From: Candidatus Binatia bacterium
GTDB taxonomy: Bacteria; Desulfobacterota; Binatia; HRBIN30
Length of the DNA stretch: 53,073 nucleotides
Direction: 5' to 3'
Assembly: GCA_023150935.1 (NCBI GenBank)
Contig: JAKLJW010000034.1
Span: 8,282-61,354, forward strand
In this document: positions 35,201 to 42,004 of the stretch, piece by piece
How the letters are laid out: each line of letters opens with the position of its first letter
Position numbering within the stretch: position 1 is the stretch's first letter
Made by a program: the position numbers and the translations under genes
Notes under the pieces: model-generated
The model's input: the letters and a program-made list of their open reading frames with translations, nothing else
What the model was told of the DNA's origin: nothing
The model's database searches: none

Positions 35201-35266
35201 GGTATCGAGGAGTATCGCCAACGACACGAAGGCGACGGCACCCAGTCCACCAAGACGTGCGGCCAT
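32225..35266 (-). CDS. Large exported protein: jelly-roll, DUF11-like and LamG-like domains
   Basis: The 1013-aa product has a signal peptide (LGGLGAVAFVSLAILLDTPARA), then a beta-sandwich N-terminal region starting LFTNGGFESTFAGW (about 28-250, like DUF642/CBM regions). A DUF11-type repeat follows (LSVVKTASEEWVEAGANLTY, about 253-375), then a LamG/concanavalin-like domain (AAWWPFDEPTGNTANETIAD to DELEVFQYV, about 395-605). The next part is beta-rich and includes DLDGDGEPEP. The Cys-containing C-terminal domain (about 890-1013; GYRYKGTG, KAVCKGLGVSV, YCTTYGGTTVRND) is a type I recall only from large exported proteins of related uncultured lineages. The start at 35266 was chosen because it puts the signal peptide first. 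Adhesion or polysaccharide binding is inferred. Confidence 0.8.
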   Translation of the reverse strand: MAARLGGLGAVAFVSLAILLDTPARALFTNGGFESTFAGWTKTTSKHGTLPGPCNGPFSAVPPTPGGVDRTVIVSASPPETGVDPNLGAGATLKFPKFGLNSARVNGENAVGLTLNLNSIGQQSTITALDIDPVDSLVHIRFVYAPVIVDPGHPPCDQPFFRIRLTEVLSGTLLYEKFVFANEPGVPWKWIPAAGGDVGYTDWTVVDVPAPSLAIGSIVELDVSAGDCAGGGPHWAYVYVDGFGAQLPGLSVVKTASEEWVEAGANLTYTFTYRNDGTEPVANVIVNETIPDCATWVSQSAPSTGGTCGYAAGVVTCNLGTLAPGAYGTFTVTVTASTDTSACFAIHNGNYTIEGTGVNPTLGPAVITPILGACVTPPVTMAAWWPFDEPTGNTANETIADHDGTHQGTLPIARLSGHVGQSLDLDGAGQFVLVPHPSDGALDFGPETGSDSLDFSIDAWIRPDPDSGYRAILWKGIKHGFGFGLRDDRLSLLMRSSGGAREAVSGSIPSLTDGQWHLVAVTVDRDGGTGGGGLVRFYVDGTLAHTESLSPLAGNLTNTMPAGIGFAYMEGGGFVEFNSQSFDGGIDELEVFQYVLDPTSVLGIWLADADGKCQRWCAVPRTRGLCASDTSATVPLEIHNPSPVGQTYSITAVGLQVGFQLGSQTSTVLGPSSVSLPPETVNPASIKTVSLTLQRPSGLTAQGERAAYRVTISAPDGDRQCVGFLVDERDDCFVPVDNSHGRVSVGVPIRKPVVVYNTSGSPKSYDLTWSVEDSTGASDMSVVSLGSNPPGTRLTRNVTVPAGSTLVDEITITPLVHDGTRTFDVILSADLDGDGEPEPVASTGLRTKPPRPELMPGRVLTIAPGKLAFVARAPSGRTFELAGAGDDPRTEGGTLEIVDTGGTGSTIYALPASGWTGLGRPAGAKGYRYKGTGTPSDPCRTVLVKNKVVKAVCKGLGVSVAAPFTGEAGIVLSLGSDTKRYCTTYGGTTVRNDTSGLKRKEAPARDRCAAPNP

Positions 35267-35471
35267 ACGCAGCGATCCCTTTCCGGTATCGCGACCGCTC
35301 GCAGCCGCAGGATGTACACCGCCTCGACCGGTGCCGCGCGCGGTCGGCCTGTGCAGAGCAACGGAGACCGAACGCGGCCACAATGCGCCCATCCCCGGAA
35401 GGGGTCAAGAGAAACCTGTCGGGCTATCGGAGCGTAAGGGCAGATCCGGATGGCGTGCGTGCCGGCATCCA

Positions 35472-35560
35472 CCGTGCCCCAGCCCCAGCCCCTGCCCGTG
35501 CCCCCTGCCCCGACGTCAGGCCAAACCGGGCTTGGGCAGGGGCTGGGGCAGGGAATTTGG
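35472..35560. repeat. GC-rich hairpin repeat, upstream copy
   Basis: CCCCAGCCCCAGCCCCTGCC pairs with GGGCAGGGGCTGGGGCAGGG to form a long stem. The segment includes a 30-bp stretch (35503-35532, containing GACGTCAGGCCAAACCGG) that recurs exactly at 36434-36463. The 35267-35670 gap holds this hairpin and otherwise no recognisable gene. Confidence 0.75.
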
Positions 35561-35670
35561 GGGTACATTTGGAGTGGCACAAGTCGTGCGGCCGGATGGC
35601 GGAAAAACCCTCTCACGTTCGGCCCGCAGCGCCTTGCGGTCGCATACGAATGCTCGTATAGTCTGCCGAG

Positions 35671-35994
35671 ATGAAGGAGGCGCGCTTCGTCGGCACCGCC
35701 CGTGAGGACTTGGCGGCGTTTCCGGAGGAGGCACGTCGACGCGCCGGATACGAGTTGTTCATGGTGCAAGTGGGGCGGCAGCCGGCGGACTTCAAGCCCC
35801 TGCCTGCCGTCGGGACGGGGGCTTACGAGGTTCGCGTGCGGCATGAAGCAGGCGCCTTTCGTGTGGTCTACGTGGCAAAGTCAGAAGATGCGGTCTACGT
35901 CCTCCACGCCTTCCAGAAGAAGACACGCAAGACGTCACGGGCGGACATCGAAGTCGCAGCCAGGCGTTACAAGCTGATCGGAGAGCACCCATGA
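35671..35994 (+). CDS. HigB/RelE-type (Gp49-like) toxin
   Basis: The 107-aa product matches the phage-derived Gp49-like/HigB toxins of type II systems, which cleave mRNA at the ribosome. Seen: an ARFVGTAREDLAAFP start, FKPLPAVGTGAYEVRVRHE, the strand FRVVYVAKSEDAVYVLHAFQ and the basic end KKTRKTSRADIEVAARRY. The length is normal. Its stop overlaps the antitoxin start by 4 bases (ATGA), the toxin-first order typical of higBA. The specific target is inferred from the family. Confidence 0.85.
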   Translation: MKEARFVGTAREDLAAFPEEARRRAGYELFMVQVGRQPADFKPLPAVGTGAYEVRVRHEAGAFRVVYVAKSEDAVYVLHAFQKKTRKTSRADIEVAARRYKLIGEHP

Positions 35995-36284
35995 AGAAGC
36001 CCGATAAGCGCATCACGCGGGGCAGCGGGAACGTCTTTCTTGACCTGGGTTTCCCACCGCACGAAGCAGCCGTCATGTTGCTGCGCTGTGAGCTTGCCGA
36101 GGCGCTGCGGCAGTGGATGGCTCGTGAGGGCCTTACGCAAGCGCAGGCGGCCAAGCGTCTCGGCGTGGTGCAACCGCGCATGTCCGAGATCGCGCGTAAT
36201 AAGGTGGATAAGCTTTCGCTCGACTACTTGGTGGGCCTGTGCGCGAAGGCCGGCGTATCGGTTGCAGTGAGGCTGGCGGCGTAA
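35991..36284 (+). CDS. HigA/XRE-type antitoxin
   Basis: The 97-aa product contains a Cro/CI helix-turn-helix (REGLTQAQAAKRLGVVQPRM and SEIARNKVDKLSLDYLVGL) and an N-terminal segment with GSGNVFLDLGFPPHEA typical of HTH_37 antitoxins. It should bind the toxin and repress the shared promoter. It is translationally coupled to the toxin. The pair is bordered on both sides by GC-rich repeats containing one identical 30-bp segment. Confidence 0.85.
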   Translation: MKKPDKRITRGSGNVFLDLGFPPHEAAVMLLRCELAEALRQWMAREGLTQAQAAKRLGVVQPRMSEIARNKVDKLSLDYLVGLCAKAGVSVAVRLAA

Positions 36285-36403
36285 TCGGCAGGCCGAACCA
36301 GCCGCTCCGGGCGACGGCGAAAAGCACGGTCGGAAGAACATCCACTCAATCGCCCGGGGGGTCGGTGGGACATCCACTCGCGCCCGCCGGAGCGATGGGT
36401 GTC

Positions 36404-36540
36404 CAGCACCCCTGCCCGAGCCCCCGCCCCTGCCCCTGCCCCGACGTCAGGCCAAACCGGGCTGGTGACGCGTGGCGCATGACCGGACACCCACCGCCCA
36501 GGGTCCGGGATCGCCCCTGCCCAAGCCCCTGCCCCCGACG
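36404..36540. repeat. GC-rich hairpin repeat, downstream copy
   Basis: The segment contains the same 30 bp (36434-36463) as the copy at 35503-35532, within runs of CCCCTGCCC. Together with the first copy it brackets the HigBA-type pair. The rest of 36285-36564 has no gene I can support. Confidence 0.7.
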
Positions 36541-36564
36541 CGCCGGCGCGAGCGGATTTCCCAT

Positions 36565-36705
36565 TCACCAGGTGCTTCGGACGTGTCGATAGCGCCGGAT
36601 CTCCCGGTCGCTCGTCACGAAGGGCACATCAAGTCGCCGGGCCAGTGCGATCAGGAAACGATCGGCCGGGTCTTGGTGAAACGAACCGGGGAGGAGCGTG
36701 CTTCC
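36565..36705 (-). pseudogene. C-terminal remnant of a PIN-domain (VapC-like) toxin
   Basis: The minus-strand frame reads LLPGSFHQDPADRFLIALAR then RLDVPFVTSDREIRRYRHV. This is the C-terminal third of VapC-type PIN RNases, including the acidic DPADR and VTSD residues. Nothing upstream in the frame resembles the N-terminal half with the first catalytic Asp, and no antitoxin gene is adjacent. It is therefore a truncated relic, next to the HigBA-type pair and its repeat. Confidence 0.6.
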
Positions 36706-36886
36706 AATGGCGTCGCGTGCACTCCATCTGCGAGCGCCGCCGAGCCGGCCTCTCCTCCGTACCGGCTCGGATAAGCAACTTTTCCCGCGAATACCCGTAC
36801 ATCCCCAGGTGCGACCCGCACGGTTCCGCCGGCGCCGGCCCGGCGGTATTGCCGGCGCTGACGGAACGTGCTTGAGAACCCGGTAC

Positions 36887-36972
<86 letters not shown>

Positions 36973-37125
36973 TTGTCAGATCGGAGACCCGGAACGGGCC
37001 GTTCACGACGCCGCGTCGTCAACCCCGGTCCGAAGTCGATCTCGCCGCCGCGGCGCGGAGAGGCGCCGGCCGCGACGGAAAAGGAGAGATGGCCGCAAAC
37101 GGCGCAAGACCTGGCACGAAATCCC

Positions 37126-37260
37126 AGGAGCCTGTCGGAGAAAGGCCCGCTGGTGCTTCGACAAGCTCAGCACGGGCGGGCTCTGCCTTGATTTCACAGC
37201 ATTTTCCGCTCGCCCTGAGCCCGTCGAAGGGCGATGGGCCGCTTTCTCCGACAGGCTCCT
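37126..37260. mobile_element. 135-bp element with 19-bp perfect inverted ends
   Basis: AGGAGCCTGTCGGAGAAAG (37126-37144) is the exact reverse complement of CTTTCTCCGACAGGCTCCT (37242-37260). Inside are CTTCGACAAGCTCAGCACGG and CGCCCTGAGCCCGTCGAAGG, which also pair imperfectly and resemble a dispersed palindrome common in many bacterial genomes. The right half recurs at 263-302. It sits between tRNA-Ser and the SRP RNA. The remaining 36973-37396 sequence has no gene. Confidence 0.7.
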
Positions 37261-37396
37261 AGTCCGCGCCCCCCCCACTCCTCGCCCCCCGGCTTTCCAA
37301 CTTTCCGCCTCTACTGCCCGACCGCACTCTGGACGCACCGCACGCGACATGCCAACATCCGGAGTCGACAGAACCGACCACCAGTCGATGCAGGAC

Positions 37397-37518
37397 GGGC
37401 AGGAGTGATAGCTAGGTCCCACGCAAGGGAGCGTCGCGAACCCCGTCAGGTCCGGAAGGAAGCAGCGGTACCGACTACCTTCCTGTGCCGTGGGGAAACC
37501 TAGCTATCACTGCTGCCC
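37397..37518 (+). ncRNA. ffs: Signal recognition particle RNA (small bacterial type)
   Basis: The conserved apical segment GTCAGGTCCGGAAGGAAGCA (37445-37464) is the SRP domain IV signature that binds Ffh. The ends GGGCAGGAGTGATAGCTAGG and CCTAGCTATCACTGCTGCCC pair with one mismatch (37397-37417 with 37498-37518), giving one long hairpin as in 4.5S RNA. The exact transcript ends are uncertain. Its place directly upstream of dnaX is common in bacteria. Confidence 0.93.
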
Positions 37519-37531
37519 GTCGCCGGTCCCA

Positions 37532-39289
37532 ATGAGCTACCTGGTCCTCGCCCGCAAGTGGCGACCGCAAACCTTCGAGGAAATCGTCGGGCAGGACCAC
37601 GTCAGCCGCACCCTCGGCAACGCGATTCGCACCGGCCGCGTCGCGCACGCGTTCCTCTTCACGGGCGTGCGCGGGGTCGGCAAGACCACGGCCGCACGGA
37701 TCCTCGCCAAGGCCCTCAACTGCACCCGCGGCCCCACGCCCACGCCCTGCAACGACTGCGTCAACTGCCGCGAAATCACGGCGGGCAACGCCGTCGACGT
37801 GCTTGAAATCGACGGCGCCTCCAACACCGGCGTCGACGACGTCCGCGAAATCATCGAAAACGTCCGCTACCAACCCGCCAAGAGCCGCTTCAAGATCTAC
37901 ATCATCGACGAAGTCCACATGCTCTCGACGAGCGCCTTCAACGCCCTGCTCAAGACCCTCGAAGAGCCCCCGCCGCACGTCAAGTTCATCTTCGCCACCA
38001 CGGACCCGCACAAGGTACCGCACACCATTCATTCCCGCTGCCAGCGCTACGATTTCAAGCGCATTCCTTACCGGCTGATCGTCGAACGCCTCGCCGACAT
38101 CGCCCGGCACGAGGACGTCACCGTCAGCGAAGCCGCCCTCTTCACCATCGCCCGCGAGGGCGAGGGCAGCATGCGCGACGCCCAGTCGCTGTTCGATCAG
38201 GTGATCGCCTACGCCGGAAATACCGTCGGCGACGCCGACATCGGCGCCGCTCTCGGCGTCGCCGACCGCAAGCTGTTGCTGAATACTGCCGACGCGCTGC
38301 TCACCCACGACGCCGGCGCGGCGCTCGCCCGCCTCGACGAGCTGCACAGCTTCGGACACGACCTGCGCCGCTTCACCCGCGAGCTTCTCGAACACTTCCG
38401 CAATCTGGCGATCGCCCGCCTGGTCCCCGACGAGAGCCTGCTCGCCGACCTCTCCGAAGATGAACGCGCCGAAACTCTGCGCCAGTCGCAACTCGCCTCG
38501 TCCGCGGACCTCGACCGCGCCTTTCGCGTGCTCATGACCGCCGAGACCGAAGTGGCCCGCGTTCCCTATCCGAAGCTGGTCCTCGAAATGACCCTCATCA
38601 AGCTCGCGACCATGGCACCGATCGTTCCGCTCGACACTCTCATCGAACGTCTCGACGAGATCGAACGGCGGCTGCTGACACCGTCCACCGCTGGAACCCC
38701 GCCACGCCGCACCGGCGACGCACCCGCCCCGGCAAAAACGTCGCACCGCGAGAGCGCACCGGCGACCGGAACGACTCGACCGGCCGGCTCTTCCTCCACC
38801 GCCACAGCCGCTCGACCGGCACCGGCGGCACCCGCCACCGGCGATGACAGCACAATCGAGTCCGCCGCCCCCGATGCACAGCCCGCTCGGGAGACGCCCG
38901 GCCGGAGCTGGGAGGACTTCCTCGCCACGGTCGCAAAAGAGAAGGTCACCTTGCTGCCCTATCTCCTCAAGAGCGCACCGCCCAACCTCGAAGGACCGGA
39001 GCTGGCGCTCAGCGTGCCCTCCGGTTACTACTACGACTATCTGGCACAACGGGATCACGCGCAGATCGTCGAGGACCTCGCCCGACGCTTCTTCGGGCGA
39101 TCCTATCGAGTCTCGGTCCGGACATCGGAAGCGGCACCCGCCGCGCCAGCCTCGGGGACGGCGCCAACTGCCGCCGACCTGCACGCGGCGGCCATGGATC
39201 ATCCGGCCGTCCGCGCCGCGGTGGAGATCCTCGGCGGCGAGGTCCACGAGATCAAACCCCGCGGCCGGCGCGACAGAGGTGGCGAATGA
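37532..39289 (+). CDS. dnaX: DNA polymerase III subunits gamma/tau
   Basis: The 585-aa product is the clamp-loader ATPase. Seen: the N-terminus LARKWRPQTFEEIVGQDHV, Walker A GVRGVGKT (45-52), a four-Cys zinc site in CTRGPTPTPCNDCVNCREI, Walker B IIDEVHMLS, and the sensor region HSRCQRYDFKRI. A Pro/Ala-rich linker (about 390-460) leads to a C-terminal domain that would bind the polymerase (tau part). No A-rich slippery sequence for a gamma frameshift is seen. The ATG at 37532 gives the standard start. Its stop overlaps ybaB by 4 bases, in the usual dnaX-ybaB-recR order. Confidence 0.95.
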   Translation: MSYLVLARKWRPQTFEEIVGQDHVSRTLGNAIRTGRVAHAFLFTGVRGVGKTTAARILAKALNCTRGPTPTPCNDCVNCREITAGNAVDVLEIDGASNTGVDDVREIIENVRYQPAKSRFKIYIIDEVHMLSTSAFNALLKTLEEPPPHVKFIFATTDPHKVPHTIHSRCQRYDFKRIPYRLIVERLADIARHEDVTVSEAALFTIAREGEGSMRDAQSLFDQVIAYAGNTVGDADIGAALGVADRKLLLNTADALLTHDAGAALARLDELHSFGHDLRRFTRELLEHFRNLAIARLVPDESLLADLSEDERAETLRQSQLASSADLDRAFRVLMTAETEVARVPYPKLVLEMTLIKLATMAPIVPLDTLIERLDEIERRLLTPSTAGTPPRRTGDAPAPAKTSHRESAPATGTTRPAGSSSTATAARPAPAAPATGDDSTIESAAPDAQPARETPGRSWEDFLATVAKEKVTLLPYLLKSAPPNLEGPELALSVPSGYYYDYLAQRDHAQIVEDLARRFFGRSYRVSVRTSEAAPAAPASGTAPTAADLHAAAMDHPAVRAAVEILGGEVHEIKPRGRRDRGGE

Positions 39290-39612
39290 GTAAGGGATTC
39301 AATCCGCTCGGCAATATCGTGAAGCAGGCGCAGGAGCTGCAAGAGCGCCTGGGCAAGATTCAAGAGGAAGCCGCCGCCCGCACCGTCGAAGCCTCGGCCG
39401 GCGGCGGCATGGTGACCGCCGTGGTCACCGGCAAGCTCGAAGTTGTCGCCTTGCGCATCGACCCGTCGGTCCTCGATACCCGCGACCTCGACATGCTCCA
39501 GGATCTCGTCGTCGCCGCCGTGAATCAGGGCCTTCGCAAAGCCCAGGAGATGATGGCCGAAGAGATGCGCAAAGTAACCGGCGGCCTCAACCTGCCCGGC
39601 CTCGGCATGTGA
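39286..39612 (+). CDS. ybaB: YbaB/EbfC nucleoid-associated protein
   Basis: The 108-aa product matches the YbaB/EbfC family of small DNA-binding dimers: NIVKQAQELQERLGKIQEEA, then GGGMVTAVVTGKLEVVALRI, DLVVAAVNQGLRKAQEMMAE and the Met/Gly/Leu-rich end. The start overlaps the dnaX stop (ATGA). It is the normal partner between dnaX and recR. It coats or bridges DNA; the precise role is not settled in the family. Confidence 0.93.
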   Translation: MSKGFNPLGNIVKQAQELQERLGKIQEEAAARTVEASAGGGMVTAVVTGKLEVVALRIDPSVLDTRDLDMLQDLVVAAVNQGLRKAQEMMAEEMRKVTGGLNLPGLGM

Positions 39613-39719
39613 ACGGAGCGAGCCGCCGTGGAAAGTGGAAAGCCCGGCGCGGCCACCTTTCGCAACCCCCGCCCCGCACCCCGATCGCCTGACCGCGCAC
39701 TACCCAAACATTCCGCCCC

Positions 39720-40319
39720 ATGTCAGCCCTGCCGCCTCCCCTCACTCGCCTGATCGAGGCTCTCGTCAAACTGCCCGGCGTCGGCGAAAAGACCGCTACC
39801 CGGCTCGCCTTCCATCTGCTCAAGGCCGACCGGCGCGACGCCGAGCAACTGGCCGCGGCGCTCCGCACGCTCCACGACGAGACGCGTCTTTGCTCCGTCT
39901 GCCAGGCCCTCACCACCGATGACCCGTGCCGGCTCTGCGCCGATCCCGCGCGCGACGCCCCGACGATCTGCGTCGTCGAACGCCCCGCGGACGTCATCGC
40001 CCTGGAACGCCCCGGCACCTTCAAGGGCCGCTACCACGTCCTGCACGGCTGCCTCGCGCCGCTCGATGGGGTCGGCCCCGAACAGCTTCGTATCGCGGAA
40101 CTGCTCCGCCGCCTCGCCGACGGGCGCGTCGCCGAAGTCATCATCGCCACCAACCCCACCGTCGAAGGCGAAGCCACGGCGATATACCTCGCCCGCCTCG
40201 TCAAGCCGCTCGGTGTCCGGGTGACGCGCATCGCCCACGGACTGCCGATGGGCGCCGACGTCGAGTACGCCGACAGCGCCACCCTGGGCCACGCCCTCGA
40301 CGGACGCCGAGAGATGTAG
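39720..40319 (+). CDS. recR: Recombination mediator RecR
   Basis: The 199-aa product acts with RecF/RecO to load RecA at gaps. Seen: helix-hairpin-helix LVKLPGVGEKTATRLAFHLL, a C4 zinc finger (Cys58, Cys61, Cys70, Cys73), and a Toprim domain (ICVVERPADVIALE, IIATNPTVEGEATAIYLARL) ending GADVEYADSATLGHALDGR. The length is normal (about 200 aa). It lies 107 bases after ybaB. Confidence 0.95.
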   Translation: MSALPPPLTRLIEALVKLPGVGEKTATRLAFHLLKADRRDAEQLAAALRTLHDETRLCSVCQALTTDDPCRLCADPARDAPTICVVERPADVIALERPGTFKGRYHVLHGCLAPLDGVGPEQLRIAELLRRLADGRVAEVIIATNPTVEGEATAIYLARLVKPLGVRVTRIAHGLPMGADVEYADSATLGHALDGRREM

Positions 40320-40349
40320 GTCGACGCCGCCCGAGCGTACATCGCAACC

Positions 40350-40733
40350 ATGCGCCTCCGCATCGATTACGGCCGCACCGGACTCGACGTCGAACTGCCC
40401 GACGATCGACCCGTGGCGGTGATCGAGCCGGCCGACGCCGCGCCACTCCCCGACCCCCACGCCGCGATTGCAAAGGCGCTGGCCGAACCCATCGGCTGCG
40501 CCCCGCTTGCCGAGGTCGTCCTCGTCAGCGACGGCGTGCCGGCGGCACAGGTCCCTGCCCTCCTTGCCACGCCGGCCCCCAGCGTCGAGGCGGCGCTCGA
40601 ACGCGCTTCCGCTTTCCACGGCGACGGCGCCCGCGTCGCCGTGCTGCCGCACGGCCCCTACGCAATTCCAACCGTGCGCGGCCGCAAGCTCACCCTCGCC
40701 CGCGCCTGGATGGAAGACGGCGCACCGCGGTAA
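40350..40733 (+). CDS. Miniature LarA (nickel-pincer lactate racemase)-like protein
   Basis: The 127-aa product reads like the two ends of a LarA/DUF2088 protein joined together. The first about 55 residues (RIDYGRTGLDVELPDDRPVA, DPHAAIAKALAEPIG) fit the LarA N-terminus. The last about 70 (VVLVSDGVPAA, AALERASAFHGDGARVAVLP, HGPYAIPTV) fit its C-terminus. The central part, about 300 residues with the nickel-pincer Lys and catalytic His residues, is absent, while LarA proteins are normally about 420 aa. The frame is intact and starts 30 bases after recR. It may be a deletion relic or a repurposed fragment; racemase activity is not expected. Confidence 0.6.
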   Translation: MRLRIDYGRTGLDVELPDDRPVAVIEPADAAPLPDPHAAIAKALAEPIGCAPLAEVVLVSDGVPAAQVPALLATPAPSVEAALERASAFHGDGARVAVLPHGPYAIPTVRGRKLTLARAWMEDGAPR

Positions 40734-40784
40734 ACGAAACCCGGAGCTCGACCGACGACGGGCAACCCGCACTGCCTCCGTCCG

Positions 40785-41903
40785 TCATTCGCCGTCCTGC
40801 AGCGCAGCGACGATTTCGATCCGCGCCGCGGCCGTGTCCTCGGTCGCGTAGGCGCGCTCCAGGGCGGCGCGAGCGGCCGGGCCGCCGAGGCGCCCAAGCG
40901 CCCACGCCGCATGCGCACGGACGCTCCACGCCGGGTCGCGGTGGAGCGCCTTCGCCAGGACGGGCAGCGCCGCCGGGTTGCCGCTGTTGCCGAGGCCGAT
41001 CGCCGCATTGCGCGCCATGCTGGCCCGGCCCGTTCGCCGCACCGCCGTACCCCGATAGCGCCGGCGAAAGCCTTCTTCATCGAGCGCCAGCAACTCCGGC
41101 AAGCGGGGCCACAGCGCGTCCGCCAGATCGGCGCCGCCATCGTCGACCGGATCGTCGTTCCACGGGCACACGATCTGGCAATCGTCGCAACCGAATACCC
41201 AGTTGCCGAACCGGCGCCGCAAGTCGCGCGGCACCGAGCCCCGGTGCTCGATGGTCCAGTAGGATATGCAGCGTCGCGCATCGAGAACGTAGCCCGGCTG
41301 CAAAGCCCCGGTGGGGCACGCGTCCAGACAGCGCTGGCACGTGCCGCAGCGGTCCGGATGCGGCACGTCGGGTTCGAGTTCGAGGGTCGTCAGCACCTCC
41401 CCGAGCAGCAGCCACGAACCCGCACGCGCGTTGAGCAAGTTGGTGTTCTTACCGAACCAGCCGAGGCCCGCCCCGACGGCCCACTCGCGTTCGAGCACGG
41501 GTCCGGTATCGACGTAAGCGCGGAAACCGGCCTCCGGACGTATGCGGCGCAAGGCCGCGACGAGCTGGCGCAGCCTCTCCCCAACCGTGTCGTGGTAGTC
41601 GGGACCTGCGGCGTAGGCTGCCATGCGGCCGCGCGGCTCGCCGCGCCAGTCGCGAGGGGATGCAGTCGGCGACCGGTAGCGCATGCCGACGCTGACGGCA
41701 CTGCGCGCGCCGGGAAGGATCGCCTCGGGGTCCAGCCGCTTTGCCAGGCCGCGGCCGATGTACTCCATGCCGGCGGCATTGCCCGCCGCCAGCCAGTCAC
41801 GAACGAACGCCCCGTGCGGCGGCGCACCCAGCCGCGCCAGGCCGCAGATGTCGAAACCGACTCGATCGGCCGCTTCCCGCACCGCCGTCTCGAGCCGCTC
41901 CAT
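40785..41903 (-). CDS. queG: Epoxyqueuosine reductase
   Basis: The 372-aa product carries out the last step of queuosine synthesis in tRNA, a cobalamin and Fe-S enzyme. Seen: GLARLGAPPHGAFVRDWLAA, the DTGPVLEREWAVGAGLGWFG core, and two 4Fe-4S clusters (CGTCQRCLDACPTGAL and CDDCQIVCPWN). C-terminal HEAT-like helices (SVRAHAAWALGRLGGPAA) are as in family members. The ATG at 41903 yields the expected length; a further upstream start is possible. It is convergent with the LarA-like gene and divergent from the racemase gene. Confidence 0.93.
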   Translation of the reverse strand: MERLETAVREAADRVGFDICGLARLGAPPHGAFVRDWLAAGNAAGMEYIGRGLAKRLDPEAILPGARSAVSVGMRYRSPTASPRDWRGEPRGRMAAYAAGPDYHDTVGERLRQLVAALRRIRPEAGFRAYVDTGPVLEREWAVGAGLGWFGKNTNLLNARAGSWLLLGEVLTTLELEPDVPHPDRCGTCQRCLDACPTGALQPGYVLDARRCISYWTIEHRGSVPRDLRRRFGNWVFGCDDCQIVCPWNDDPVDDGGADLADALWPRLPELLALDEEGFRRRYRGTAVRRTGRASMARNAAIGLGNSGNPAALPVLAKALHRDPAWSVRAHAAWALGRLGGPAARAALERAYATEDTAAARIEIVAALQDGE

Positions 41904-42004
41904 CACGCCACTCCCGTCGGGCCGCCGCGCCGCACGTTCTTGCGGCACCGGAACGACTCGTTTACTGTCGCGCGCTGCACACCGTATCGCCTCTGGAGGA
42001 AATC

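Noticed and set aside
37532..39289. Programmed frameshift producing the gamma form of DnaX
   Set aside because: No A-rich or similar slippery sequence followed by a hairpin was seen near the domain III boundary.
41741..42004. Upstream extension of the racemase frame
   Set aside because: The extension overlaps queG on the opposite strand and is Arg/Pro-rich; the ATG at 42005 follows GGAGGA and places the catalytic residues at the expected numbers.
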